Below are positions 45,691 to 56,526 of a stretch of 64,000 nt of DNA, one piece after another. Each line of letters starts with the position of its first letter. Position 1 is the stretch's first letter. Position numbers and translations under genes: made by a program. The notes below the pieces were generated by a model. It saw only the letters and a program-made list of their open reading frames with translations. It was not told where the DNA came from and ran no database searches. The stretch comes from Chalara sp. BL73 (lineage: Eukaryota > Ascomycota > Leotiomycetes > Helotiales), in NCBI GenBank assembly GCA_918026815.1, contig CAKJVC010000150.1, positions 1,116,001-1,180,000 on the forward strand, read 5' to 3'.

Positions 45691-46205
45691 CGCATAGAAG
45701 AATGGGGGGGGGACAAAAATTCCGAACATAAAATATGGGTATCACTATGACCATCATTCATACTAACACCAGAGGATACGAAGGCGATGGCAGTGACAAT
45801 TATCCTTAATAAACACCACTCCCCGCTCCCTGGAGATGAAAATCCAAAGCAAAACTATATAGTACAGAATATTTTTTAGGTTACCTCGGAGACTTTGCCT
45901 TTGGAGCGTGTCTCGCGATGTTTCGAAGGCCACAATAAAAGAATGCGTTGGATGTTTACACATGGTCGCCTGCCTGCCAACATTTTGTGTCGCTCCTACA
46001 TAAGTTTGAATTCTCTATTCTTAACATATGACGCGTGAACTGTAAGTAGCTGCCTAAAGAGAGAGGACATGGCCTGTCATCGGCATGGACATCCAGCTGC
46101 ATCTTGGCCAAATTTGCAGACCAAGTCAAGGGTTATCTATAGTGAAAGAATCGCCTTAACTAAATGGTAAGACTATTGTAATTGGTTGATATTGTAACGA
46201 ATATG
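45691..46205. other. intergenic
   Basis: No gene recognised. 45706-45713 is a short G run. The minus-strand frame 45963-45763 has no family signature. Confidence 0.35.
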
Positions 46206-47286
46206 CTACGTCTGGAGCCGAACAGCCTCTTCTTTGACAGCACGACAGATCTCCTGCTCTATGCTATATCCAATTGGCTTCCATCCGAGAACCCTCCTTG
46301 CGCGGATCCCTTTACACCTTGAATCAGTACCATAGAAAAGTCCAGCAAAAGGCATCTGCTTGTCCGCCTCCTCCGCTGAAAGAGAAACGACATCTGAGTT
46401 ATGAACAAGGCCTTGAGACTTTGCCTCCTTAACCACCTGCGCTACAATGTCTTTCCAAACATGCTCCCCATTTTCTGCGAAGTAGTATCCCTGCTCATTC
46501 CACGTTGCGGAACCACCACCTTCTGCGGCTTCTTTGACCAGACTTACAATTATACTGCTGAGATCTTGAACGTGAATGTTTGGCCATTGGTTCAGCCCCT
46601 TACCAACGATAAATCCCTTGCCTTTCTCGATTGTATATTTGGCGAGGTCAGGAAGCTGTATACTGCGTGTGTTTCCACAACCCCTCCCAAGGCCATAAAC
46701 ACAGGGAGCACACACGATTGCAACCTTAGTTTTTTCAGAGCCAGATTCTAGCTGAATCTTCTCCACATCTCGATGAGGTGCGGTGTCCGGGAGGGCTATG
46801 ACTTCGGCGATACCATCAAAATCGTCGTATACCTTATCTGCGGCCTCGCCATAGTTGTGTTTCTCAATTGTGCGCCATCCGAGGTTATCGGTACCAGACA
46901 TACATATCCAAAATCCCGGTCCATTCCCTGTCCTTTTCGCGAGGCCCCTAGCCAAAGCCTTGGAAGAATTGGTGTCTTCGATACTAGCACAGTGGATCAC
47001 AATATCCGCGGCGGCAGCTTCTCTTTCTAACACTACTGAGTCGCTCAGATCAGCATAAACTTGTCTTGCTTGAGGATATAAAGCCGTAAGCAAAGCACCG
47101 CGTTCCTTGTTTCTGACTAGACAAGTAGAGGTTCGTTCCCAATGCGGAAATTCTTGCATAAGCGCTATCCACGCATCGCCACCCAGATAGCCTTTGAATC
47201 AATGTTAGACTTTCAGAATTTGGTACTTCCCTAACGCGGCACTGCTTACCAGTGACACCCGTGAATAATATACGAGGCGCTGTCAT
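46206..47286 (-). CDS. NAD(P)-dependent epimerase/dehydratase-type reductase (extended SDR)
   Basis: Two exons, 47286-47250 and 47191-46206, about 340 aa. The intron splits a Gly codon within the dinucleotide-binding loop, giving ILFTGVTGYLGGDAW (G10-G17), a GxxGxxG Rossmann motif. Then follow LVRNKERG, ADIVIHCAS and a region with PCVYGLGRG and NQWPNIHVQDLSS. The YxxxK of classical enzymes is not obvious at the usual position, where the sequence reads KHNYGEAADKVYDD. The fold is that of NmrA/3-beta-HSD-like oxidoreductases that reduce or oxidise a carbonyl using NAD(P)H in the cytosol. It lies outside the run of genes with the shared palindrome, so membership in the cluster is uncertain. Confidence 0.87.
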
Positions 47287-48238
47287 ATTGAAACTTCCTT
47301 GATCAATTTGAGGAGTGTAAGATTTGACTGGTTAGTGAGAAGCAGTGGTTGAGATCATCTTATGTTAAACTAATGGAGTTATGGAATAAATGAATTCGAC
47401 AGGCCCTTTATGTGAAAGAATCAAAGGCGATTATAAATCTGCCTTAGCAAGCTTCCACTACTGCATATTGGCCAATCTATATACCTATTCCAGTCAAGCG
47501 AAAAATAACCCTTGCCAGCGCCTTTTAATTTTTTTTAATTTTAGCGAGAATCCACTCTTTGATGAGCCAATCAATTTAAATCGCTTCTAAAAATAGCTAG
47601 ATTGCCAACCCGCAAGCAAGAGAATCGGCATGCCGCAGAATATTGATGGGGGGATTGGTAAGTTCAGCGAAGAACTTAGCGAGCGCATTGCCATCAATAT
47701 CCATACACCTCATAGAGCCATCGGTATTGCGCTCGTCAGGGTAGTAGAACCTGAAAGTTGGGAGATCACTAGAACTTGGATAAGAGCCGCTGAAGTCGCT
47801 TTTTGGGCCGCTTCTGGTCTCAACGAATCAGCTCCCAATCCAAGATGTTGCGGCTGCCTTGCCCATTCCCAGGCATTGGCACGATCGCGACGTTCTGCTC
47901 GTTGCCCATGTAGATCAAAACTTTAGGCGACCCAGATAGAGCGCGGGTTATGTGGGGTAACTTAGCAACTGGCTGTGCTTAGAGAGTTTTTCGTTAATAT
48001 GAGAGTTTGCGTCTGCCTCTTAACAATCGATACTTATCTACTACATGCGGTTTACAACTTCTATTTCCTCGTATAGGATAGAAATACGAGGTACTAACAC
48101 AGAGCCCTATACGCTGCTTTAAACAGGTAAACAATTGAAAATATCCTCTTTTTTGAAAGCTACTCATAATGGTTCGGCGCGAATTAAACCCCCAGGCACA
48201 TGCACATATCTGCGATCTTCACTCTATATGTTGGTAAG
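47287..48238. other. intergenic
   Basis: About 0.95 kb. The plus-strand frame 47630-47926 is open for 98 codons but shows no motif I recognise. The T-rich patch 47525-47545 may be the only compositional feature. Confidence 0.35.
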
Positions 48239-49747
48239 TTACGCCGAGTAGTCCGGAGATATACCCCGTTCCGGTTCGCCAAGTACTAAAAGCAATCCGT
48301 ATCTCTCCGAGCAGTTATCTTTTGTCTGACGGCAAGAAAGGCAGCGGGAATGATGGTCCTGCGCCGCCTCAATGCGAGCCAACTCTTCAGCTTCTTCGAT
48401 CTCCTCCCATGGGCCGCGCTGAATACCATGAAGGGCGTCGGTGTCGCCCTTGGCCTCCAATTCAGATATTTCCTTTCTAGCCTTGGAGTTCCCATAAAAC
48501 ATTCCCGCCGTGGCGCTGACCATACCAACAACCTCCCAGGCAAACAAAGTAGGCAGTGCACGATACGCCTGATTGTTGCAACCGCCTGACCAGACCTGCA
48601 CTAGGAGTGAATAAATTTCATGTGCTGGAAGTGCATATCCCCATCGATACAAGCCAGGACTTAGTTCGAAGGGGTAAATAGTGCTAGTATAGTTGATGAC
48701 AATCCAGGTGAGTATAAAAAAGGCGAAGAATTTTGCCGGTACGAAAGCTGTCATTGTATCCACGATGACAAAATTGACATGCATGTACAACCAAAACACC
48801 ATCCACGTAAGAATGAACTGGGATTCGCTGACCCCCCAGTCCTCTCTGAAACCCCATACATAGCAAGCAACCGTTATTGAGGCAACAGATGTGTACACCA
48901 TAGATAGGAGTAGTCGCATGAAGCCGATCCGGGTTGAGTGCAAGCGGCCGTATAAGCCATACGAGCTGTCAATATCATTTACAGTCATCAGTCAGAAAAA
49001 CTGCTGCAAAATTGGGAGGAACATAGTAACGTTATTATAAAGCATTCTCGTGCCCTGCGAAGTAGGCATAATATCGATGCTTGACGACGTGATCGCAGAT
49101 GTGAATGCCAACATAGCGGCAGGATCATCAACGTTGATGTTTGTGATTGCATAGGACCCGTTAAGAACATGATAGGCAGTATTAGAGGCCCCAATGAGCG
49201 TCTCTAGGCTTCCTCTGATGTTGCCCCACGCGATTGGAGCGTACCGTGCAGTATTGAAGATATAGGTAATAGTACTGTTTGACTCGTAGGTTTGGGCCTT
49301 TGCGCCTCCGTTCAGAGCTTTGGACAGACGACTTGAAGCACCCTAGTGGACGAAAATCCCTGCCCAATAGCTGCCCCGGCAGACTGCATTTCGGATATCC
49401 TGAACAGTGGGATACTCTACCTTATCGGCAAAGTCGAGCAACGGAAAGGTGCTGCCTTCCAGGTTCGCATATGCGGCGGATAGTGACCGACCAATGACGC
49501 CTCCATCGAAGTCCACTGCCAGCACATTGAGATTGTTGACTCGATGTCCACTACCAAAGTGTGACCCATAGATATAACACATATTAGCGAAGAACAAGAT
49601 AATCAGCATTGTGCCAGCTCCAATTACACTCGTTGCATATTCTTTCCTTTTTCCATTCCAAAACTGGTCGCCCCAGAGTAACCTTCCCATATTGAGTGTT
49701 GCAAAATGAGTGCCTGGAGATGAAGGTAATAACCAACGGGTTCGCAA
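48239..49747 (-). pseudogene. SNG1/DUF3533-family membrane protein with two in-frame stops
   Basis: One continuous minus-strand frame carries the whole family layout: WNGKRKEYATSV, a first membrane span (TMLIILFFANMCYIYG), the conserved LNVLAVDFDGGVIG, the loop GSYWAGIF, and then at least five spans including FMRLLLSMVYTSVASITV, FAFFILTWIVINYTSTIYPF and LFAWEVVGMVSATAGMFYG. The family includes yeast Sng1, linked to resistance to nitrosoguanidine and to lipid transport at the plasma membrane. A TAG at 49345-49343 (after AGIFVH) and a TGA at 48994-48992 (after LQQFF) interrupt it in frame, with homology continuing unchanged on both sides, so these are point nonsense changes rather than introns. 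Both are one transition away from sense codons (CAG and TGG). The true start may be ATG 49689. Confidence 0.82.
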
Positions 49748-51110
49748 AAGAGAAGAAATAGCGACGGAGATAGAGGTAAGGGATGAGAATCAAGGCATGT
49801 AACCTGTATAAGTACCTGGGCTCTATGTAAAAGTAATTATCAACGATTAATGCCACTAGGGAGCGAACAGCGAGATTTGAGTGCAGGCGGAACCTGGCAC
49901 CGAAAGCTAAATTCCAAGATTGTTTCAGCAAACACTGAAAAATAAAAACGGGCCCACCACCTATTAATGTGGGCTTCTACGAATGCGATCGGACCTACCG
50001 AACCACCAGTCGTGTAGGTCCCCACAAGCGCCATCAGGAAGACTTCGTGTAATTCGCGAAGCGCCCCACAAAGAAGATCCATATCACCAAGGTATACAGC
50101 TCAGAGGAACTTCAGTAAAACGTTTCCATCATAGACTGTACAGAGTCAACACCTTCAATCAATAAAGCGCCCCACTCTCTCGTCCTGAAGGGTGCTGGCC
50201 CTTAAGAACTCGGGTGTCCTGAAGACTATGCTCCTATTTGGGCAAGATTTGCATGAATTGAGGGGCGGTAGAGACGTCGTGGGTGTTCGTGCTGCTTGAC
50301 TAACACTGACTTTGCCTACTTCGGCTGATAAGGTAACACGGTCGCTTGGAATGTGATACTTGAAATAAAGGAATTTGATGGTGAGATTCCGATACAAATC
50401 AACGCAACCCACCTTCTAACCGCATGACTCGCTATCCTTACTGCGGTCAGTGAACCAAGAACAGCAATTGGTGTGGCTTCATCCGCAAGCCCAAGATCGC
50501 CTGCCCTGATGGTGTATCTACCTACAACACACAGAACCCTGGCGAACTTATGCATGGCATCTGGAAATATCGCTCTACCAGCCCTCCCGTCATATTCAAT
50601 TTGGCGAGAGTATACGCTATCAGATATCATGTTTCCCTTTGCCCTAGTCAATAATTTTCAACATTCGTCATTAATTTTAGCCGACACCTCGAGTTACACG
50701 GCGGTCGTGGTGAGAATGTACATATGCAAGGTCTCAGTGTAAAGCCAATGATGAGTCTACCTCAGCCTCTCAGCCACCATATGTCATCCAAAGGAGTCAT
50801 AAGAGCCTCATACTGCGCCAAAATGACTAGATCAGGTTGATCATTCCGTAACAGGACCGACCAGGCAAGGATTACGGTATTTTCTAAGGACCCAGCATAT
50901 GAAGTATACCCTCTAATGATGTCAGGAACAGGAGATCACATAACTAGAATGGGCTGACTATCCTCTGGCTGCTAGCCGAGGAGGCACCTATATATTACAA
51001 AGGATCCTCGCTCTCTTTTGATTCTATAAAGATTAGTCTTATTGCTATTGTATCTAGCCTGCTGCATACTATTATTGTTCTATTGCTCTCGAGACTATAT
51101 CACATCGCTT
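49748..51110. other. gene-poor region with an unrecognised open frame
   Basis: About 1.4 kb. The minus-strand frame 50651-50316 (EYDGRAGRAIFPDAMHKFARVLCVV) looks protein-like, but I cannot assign it. Nothing else of note is seen. Confidence 0.35.
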
Positions 51111-51995
51111 CTAAACCTCACAGATGAGCACCTCAATTGAGGGACGATAAACAGGCATAAAATTGCTGTCTCTGCAAGTCTCCTGGCAATACTTTAACAC
51201 TGCCTGTAATTGGACTCCAGCTTCCGAGAAATTTCTTTGGATGTCGGTACTGCAGTCGGAGTAAGACGTAAAATGACCCCACCGCAGAAGATTGCTTTCT
51301 GAATCCTCGATCCACTCTTGTTCCTGGCGTACGATCACCACTACACTGCGTACAACCCGGAAGATGTCCACGACATCAGCAATGTCTTCCACCGTGCGAG
51401 TAACATCCGAAGCTTGAGAGGCTAAGGTCAGAACCGTCAGAAGACACGAAAACGCAAACAGCGCATTGCAATTGATATTCGTGATATGGCTGGGAAGTAG
51501 CGTATAAAGGGATAGTGCCTTTTGTTTATGTTGAATTGCAGCCTCTGTGATAGCTGGATCGCTCTCCTAGCCGCCAAGCTGAATGCAATGCAGTGCTGCT
51601 ATTGCAAGTATCTCGTGCGGTGGGAAAATGTGTGTGAAGCCTGCCCGCGGAATGGTTTCCGATTTTATTTTTCCTAGCTCAGCATTAGATAATTCATGCA
51701 CGGTAGGACTGTGTTACTGGTGCAAAAGCTGAAGCTCGAGCAGCGGAAAGAGGTAGCCAGTGGTAGAAGCTTGTGTGTCGTGGGTTCGATGCTGGTGGCC
51801 CAGGATCCGGAATCTGGAGGCCGGATGGAGACATAATCTTCCCAGAAGCTGCGTGTCAGCCCTTTTTTGTAACAGTGGCCACAATCCGGGTGCTCTCGTC
51901 ACACTCGATTTTCCGCCGTTTGCAGGCTGTGACGATGGCACAATTTCTAGTGAGGGCGACACGACGTAGCGTGGTGTATTGTCCAAGATGCTCAA
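51111..51995 (-). pseudogene. Zn2Cys6 regulator pseudogene, UPC2/sterol-uptake-control-like
   Basis: Near 51930-51860 the minus strand reads ACKRRKIECDE and, after a small frameshift, HPDCGHCYKKGLTRSFW, the two halves of a Zn2Cys6 cluster. Further down, FTHIFPPHEILAIAALHCIQLGG, a stop, then ESDPAITEAAIQHKQKALSLYTLLP, LLTVLTLASQ and EDIADVVDIFRVVRSVVVIV match the fungal C6 regulators related to sterol uptake control proteins. The frame then stays open to 51111. The frameshift in the zinc cluster and the internal stop make it non-functional. It lies just upstream of P450-B on the opposite strand. Confidence 0.78.
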
Positions 51996-52477
51996 ATTAC
52001 AGAGTCTAACATCCTACGGGGGCTCGAAGTCAATTAAAAGAGGGGTGGCGGGGCCGGCTACGTCTCGCCATGCTTACCTAAAGAGGCAAAGTTTCCGATA
52101 ATCCAAGGGGCTCGCTTAGCTACTGTAGCTGCTGCGTGGCTTTTGCGGAGAACCTGGACAGTTCCGCAAACCGCCCGCGGAGACGCTAGCTGTCCGGAAT
52201 TCGGCACTCTGTTCAACAATAGCAGAAGATATGCAGGTCAAGAAGCAAATACAGGTGAAGGTAGTTTGCTCGAATTGCTAGGGGTCCATTCATTTCGACA
52301 ACCGTTTGTGAAAGCCGACAAGTCCTCTATGGTTGATCTATGCCCTCTCAACCCGCCAAATTATTTCTGCATATTTGCAATCTAGGAGGGGGGTATAATA
52401 TCCACCGTGCATCATCTTTTGATTCTGTGCATCTTCTAGATGACACGTTGAATGGGTGGTGGTAGAAGTGAGCAAGA
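51996..52477. other. divergent promoter region of P450-B
   Basis: Contains 52141-52167, the inverted copy of the block upstream of P450-A, plus CCCGCGGAGA at 52173-52182. No other feature seen. Confidence 0.45.
52141..52167. promoter_or_regulatory. upstream block shared with P450-A (inverted)
   Basis: TTTTGCGGAGAACCTGGACA followed by GTTCCGC is the reverse complement of 37719-37747 apart from one base. The palindrome itself is broken here: AAAC replaces GGAAC on the right. Confidence 0.65.
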
Positions 52478-54188
52478 ATGGGTTCAGGGTTTGGCATTGT
52501 TGAGATTGCCTCCTTGCTGACGACACCATCATGGTTCTTCGCTCTTCTCTTCGTTGGCGTCGCAATTCATCTCTTACGGAGTCGGTTTAAGCGTGGGCTG
52601 AGGAGCATACCAGGCCCGACTCTTGCGGCATACACAAAACTTTGGCGCCTAAACAATGTGCGGAAAGGTCAAGCCCACTGGACTTCTATTGACCTACACC
52701 GGAAACATGGGCCTCTGGTTCGAATTGGACCAAATCATGTATCTGTTTCGGACCCACGCGAGATTAAAAACATCTATGGTCTAAAATCTGGATATACAAA
52801 GGTATGAAGTTGCTGACTGAATTCCCCTGAAGAATGGCTTAGGTCGTTCTATATGCTAAGGCTGAAGCAGACTGCATTCTACCCTATACAGTCCATTACA
52901 TGGCAGAACAAGCCACAGGTGAACCTCTTCGCTACGCGGGACGAAGCATACCATCGTGAGATGAAGAGAGTCATTGCCAGCGCGTACAGCTTCACATCGC
53001 TCCTGACCAATGAGGCCGCTGTCGATTCCTGCAGCAAATTGCTCATAAAGAAGCTTTCAAAGTTTGCAGACGAGAAGAAGCCAGTTGACCTAGGAGAATG
53101 GCTACAATACTACACCTTTGATGTTGTAGGCGAATTGACCTTCGCAAAGAAGCTGGGTTTCCTCAATCTGGGTGAAGACGTCGATGGCATGATCGAGACA
53201 ATTCAGGGCCTGCTTGTAAGTCCACCTTATTGGAACGCATAGCTATTAGAAGTATTCATGCTCATATGAATAGGTGTATGCTAGTCAGTGTGGCCAAGTC
53301 CCAGAGATGCACACTCTTCTGCTTGGTAATCCTCTTCTCCCCTTCCTAATCCCCTCGATGGAAGGCTGGAACAAAGTCCTTAATTTCACCCTCAAGGCTG
53401 TTAATGCGGTCATTGGCAGGGAAGGTGCCCTAGAAAGAGATAGAGAACTCAATACCGAAGCTCTCGAACGCAAAGGCGATATGCTGAGCAGATGGTATGG
53501 CGTCAAGTTGACCGAACCTGAGAAGATGTCGACTAGAGACCTAGTTGTTCACCTAAGCACTAATGTCTTCGCTGGTTCCGACACCACTGCTATTGCTCTG
53601 AGGGCTATCTTGTATCACCTGGCTAAGAACCCGGAGAAGATGCGCAAGCTGGTCATAGAGATCGACAATGCGACTGCCGCGGCAAAGCTCAGTGAACCGA
53701 TATCATACAAAGAATCTAGCACGCACCTTCCCTACATGAACGCCGTCCTTAAGGAGGGTATGCGGATCCACCCATCTGTTGGCCTTCTTCTGGAGCGCCA
53801 TGTCCCCACAGGTGGTGCGTTCATTTGTGGCAAGCATATTCCGGAAGGAACGATTGTCGGCATTAATGCCTGGGTCACACAACACGATCCTGAGGTTTTT
53901 CCGCATCCAGAAAAATTCGAACCAGAACGGTGGTTGGATAGCTCAGACGAACAGCTGAGGCAGATGGAACAGTCTTTCTTCGTGTTCGGCGCTGGCACAC
54001 GAACTTGCGTCGGCAGACACATGGCAGTCATAGAGATGGCTAAGATCGTCCCTGAGCTTCTCCGGCATTTCGAAGTATCTTTGACGTACCCTGACCGTGA
54101 GTGGAAGACAAGAAATATTTGGTTCGTGCAACAAGACGGCTTGATATGCGACTTAAAGAGGAGAGCATGGATGGCGAATAAAAAATAA
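52478..54188 (+). CDS. P450-B: cytochrome P450 monooxygenase, pisatin-demethylase-like
   Basis: Three exons, 52478-52801, 52871-53215 and 53274-54188, about 527 aa. Marks in order are an N-terminal membrane anchor (WFFALLFVGVAIHLL), RSIPGPTLAAYTKLWRL, GPLVRIGPNHVSVSDP, TFDVVGELTFAKKLGF, the I-helix AGSDTTAIAL, K-helix KEGMRIHPS (ExxR), FEPERW and the heme loop FGAGTRTCVGRH with C468. All key residues are intact. It belongs to the same broad ascomycete P450 group as P450-A (pisatin demethylase-like) but shows only distant similarity to it; a decayed fragment closely related to P450-B lies at 37.3-37.7 kb. The upstream block shared with P450-A suggests related control. Substrate unknown. Confidence 0.92.
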
Positions 54189-56526
54189 CTCATGCCACAT
54201 CTAATTTGTATTTCTACTTAGCCTAGACAATAAAACTCCTCAGGAGATTCCTTATTGATGCCAATGCTCGTATTCAGCATGAGGCATACTAGCCAAAATT
54301 AAGGGGCTATGTCGACGAGCGGCACTAGAATGAAAATGGGGCGTAGCAGATATCTCAAAAAATACAAAAAAAAAAAAACGAAACAAATTCGATGTGACGG
54401 TTCTGGAAATAAGCGCAGCAATCTTCTATCAATGCAGCTCAGCCACCGAGATGACTCTGTTTGCCTTGTATTGCCTTGTTTTGCTTGCGTGAAATTATCC
54501 GCTCCTCGGGCAAATAGGACTTTGGTATGAATCGCCCCCTGGTGTGATTTCGTGTTTGCATGAACCTCGCCATGCTCGTTACACATACCAGCCGTTTTAG
54601 CCGCCGGCACAACTGCCGTGCCGCGCCTTATTGCGCAGTCTTGCATGAACAATACCTTGCTTAGGGAAAGCATCTGGTGGCGTTGTATGAAGGGTAGCAC
54701 GTTTATGAGCAGCGCCAAACGCTGACTCCCAGGGTTTGTGTTGTTGGCATTTTGGCACTTTGGAACCGTACAGAAATCATCGATCGACTGCCATTAAGGG
54801 GCAATACTGTGCGTATTTGAGTACAACATCTTGTGGCAGACAAAGAGTTGAATAGGTGCTTAATAGATCGGTATATGCTTGACTACCTCGGGTAGAGTGG
54901 AAGAGGATTCGGAATGGTTGCAATTGCAAGAGCTAGTCAAGAGGCAAAGATGTTCGAGGTTATAAGTGCCTAGAATACCAATTTCAACATCGTGAAGCTT
55001 TTTTTTTTTTTATTGTACCCAACACCAGTTAACTTGCTCCCACACAATATAAAGCAAAGCGTGAGAAACCACTCAAACACCATTCGGGACCGGATATGAA
55101 TAAAAAGTAATAGATGGATTTGGATATAATGAAAATAGAAGTACAAGCAGTTTCAATTCAGCTCGAGTTACATTTGTGGCGTTTGGCCTGGATGGGAGCA
55201 GAGCAGGCCATGAGTTAAAATACCGGTCATTCCAACAGTTGGTAGCGGAAGAGTTACTGATCTAAAACTGTAACTACTGATGCTTGTATAAAGCATCTAC
55301 GGATAACAGGCAGAAGCATCAACCACCATTAGAAAGCTTGCTTTCTTACTAAAGTCAGGACCCGGCGTGGGTATGCACATAACACCGAACCAAGAGGGGC
55401 TCCGGGGCTTGGATTGGAATCGTGTGACTTAAAAAGGTTAGATCCTGTGATGTAAGTTTTGCACAGCGTTTAAAGGCCCGCGCGTGCGTTTGCTGCGAAA
55501 GCTGGGCGCGCGGCGAAGTAGGGGGTTTGGGGGCTTAGCCCCCAATTTACAGGCTGTTGGAGTACTTACAGGCTCTTAACTTTACTTTGTTATTCGCATC
55601 ACTTAATCTCTCGATTACCGTTTCTATTCAAAATTAGTAAATACGTGGCATGGTATCTGTACATAGTTTCTGGCCTTTTCAAGCCCTATTTCTTTTCTTT
55701 AGCTTCGAGGACCTTAACTCTTTTACAGGCTCTGAGCGCAGAGAAGTTTGAGGGCTTGCCCTCTTATAAACCCTTTAAATACCTTATTCTCGAGCGTAGC
55801 GAGGCTCGGGGTTTGGGGGCTAGCCCCCATATAACAATGTGATATATTATCAGCAATACTACCAAGTAAGCTTTCGATTCTCGATCGTTACACCAAACGA
55901 GCACCTTCATTCGATAGATCCCCTGACTCAACCATAATGCCAAGGCGGCCAAAACAAGGATGTTAAAGTCACTGTAAGCACGTGATTTATTGGATTTGAC
56001 ATTGTCAACTTTTATTACGTAGCTATGACCTTTTCGCCATTTCCCAGAACGTACGTTTAAAAACAAAGTCGAATGTACAAACTTAGGTCTCTACGCTTTT
56101 CTCTTGTTATTTTCATGGGCATTCATCTTTGTTAATTCGCTATAGAGTGTTCTTCGCCCTAAGGTGACAGCGGGAAGATAACGCAGGTACCCGAACCCGC
56201 CCCCACCTCATTCTCATTTAGCCTTAGGGATCGGCGGGGAGCCTCATCGGGCTCCCCTAATCGTCCAATAGAGATAGGACCGAAAGGATCGCGTACTGAA
56301 ACCACCCAGCCCCCTTAACTGCGGTTCTTTCGTTTCGAGGCCCTCGGGAGCCTGAGTGCCATGCACTGAATCCGGAATACGAAGTCGATTCATTCAAGCC
56401 ACCAAATCACAATTGAACACTTAGAGCTTGGCTAGGTTACGTTCCAGCAGGGCTTCGTGGGGCAGATCTCTATATATTCAAGGTGACGCCGTGGCAAGAC
56501 GGAGGCAGACCTGCCCTGCATTCAAA
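54189..56526. other. 2.3-kb gene-poor region with G/C-rich palindromes
   Basis: No gene recognised. A-rich (54358-54380) and T-rich (55001-55011) runs occur. The palindromic motif GGTTTGGGGGCT(T)AGCCCCCA occurs twice, at about 55524-55543 and 55810-55829, and 56234-56257 can form a hairpin (GGGGAGCC..GGCTCCCC). These look like parts of an unidentified repeat family. Confidence 0.45.
55524..55830. repeat. two copies of a palindromic G/C motif ~285 bp apart
   Basis: TTTGGGGGCTTAGCCCCCAA near 55526 and TTTGGGGGCTAGCCCCCA near 55812, both in the same orientation and both preceded by G/C-rich text. They could mark the ends of a non-autonomous element; no target duplication was identified. Confidence 0.5.

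Noticed and set aside
47630..47926. 98-codon plus-strand open frame
   Set aside because: No recognisable domain and no supporting signals, so I did not call a gene.
50316..50651. 111-codon minus-strand frame (EYDGRAGRAIFPDAM...)
   Set aside because: Looks protein-like but I cannot place it in a family and found no adjoining exon; noted only in the region entry.
51752..51815. tRNA-like text on the plus strand (TAGCCAGTGGTAGAAGC and GGTTCGATGC)
   Set aside because: The spacing between the A-box-like and B-box-like parts is too short for an anticodon arm, no acceptor stem forms, and the minus strand here is the coding remnant of a C6 regulator.
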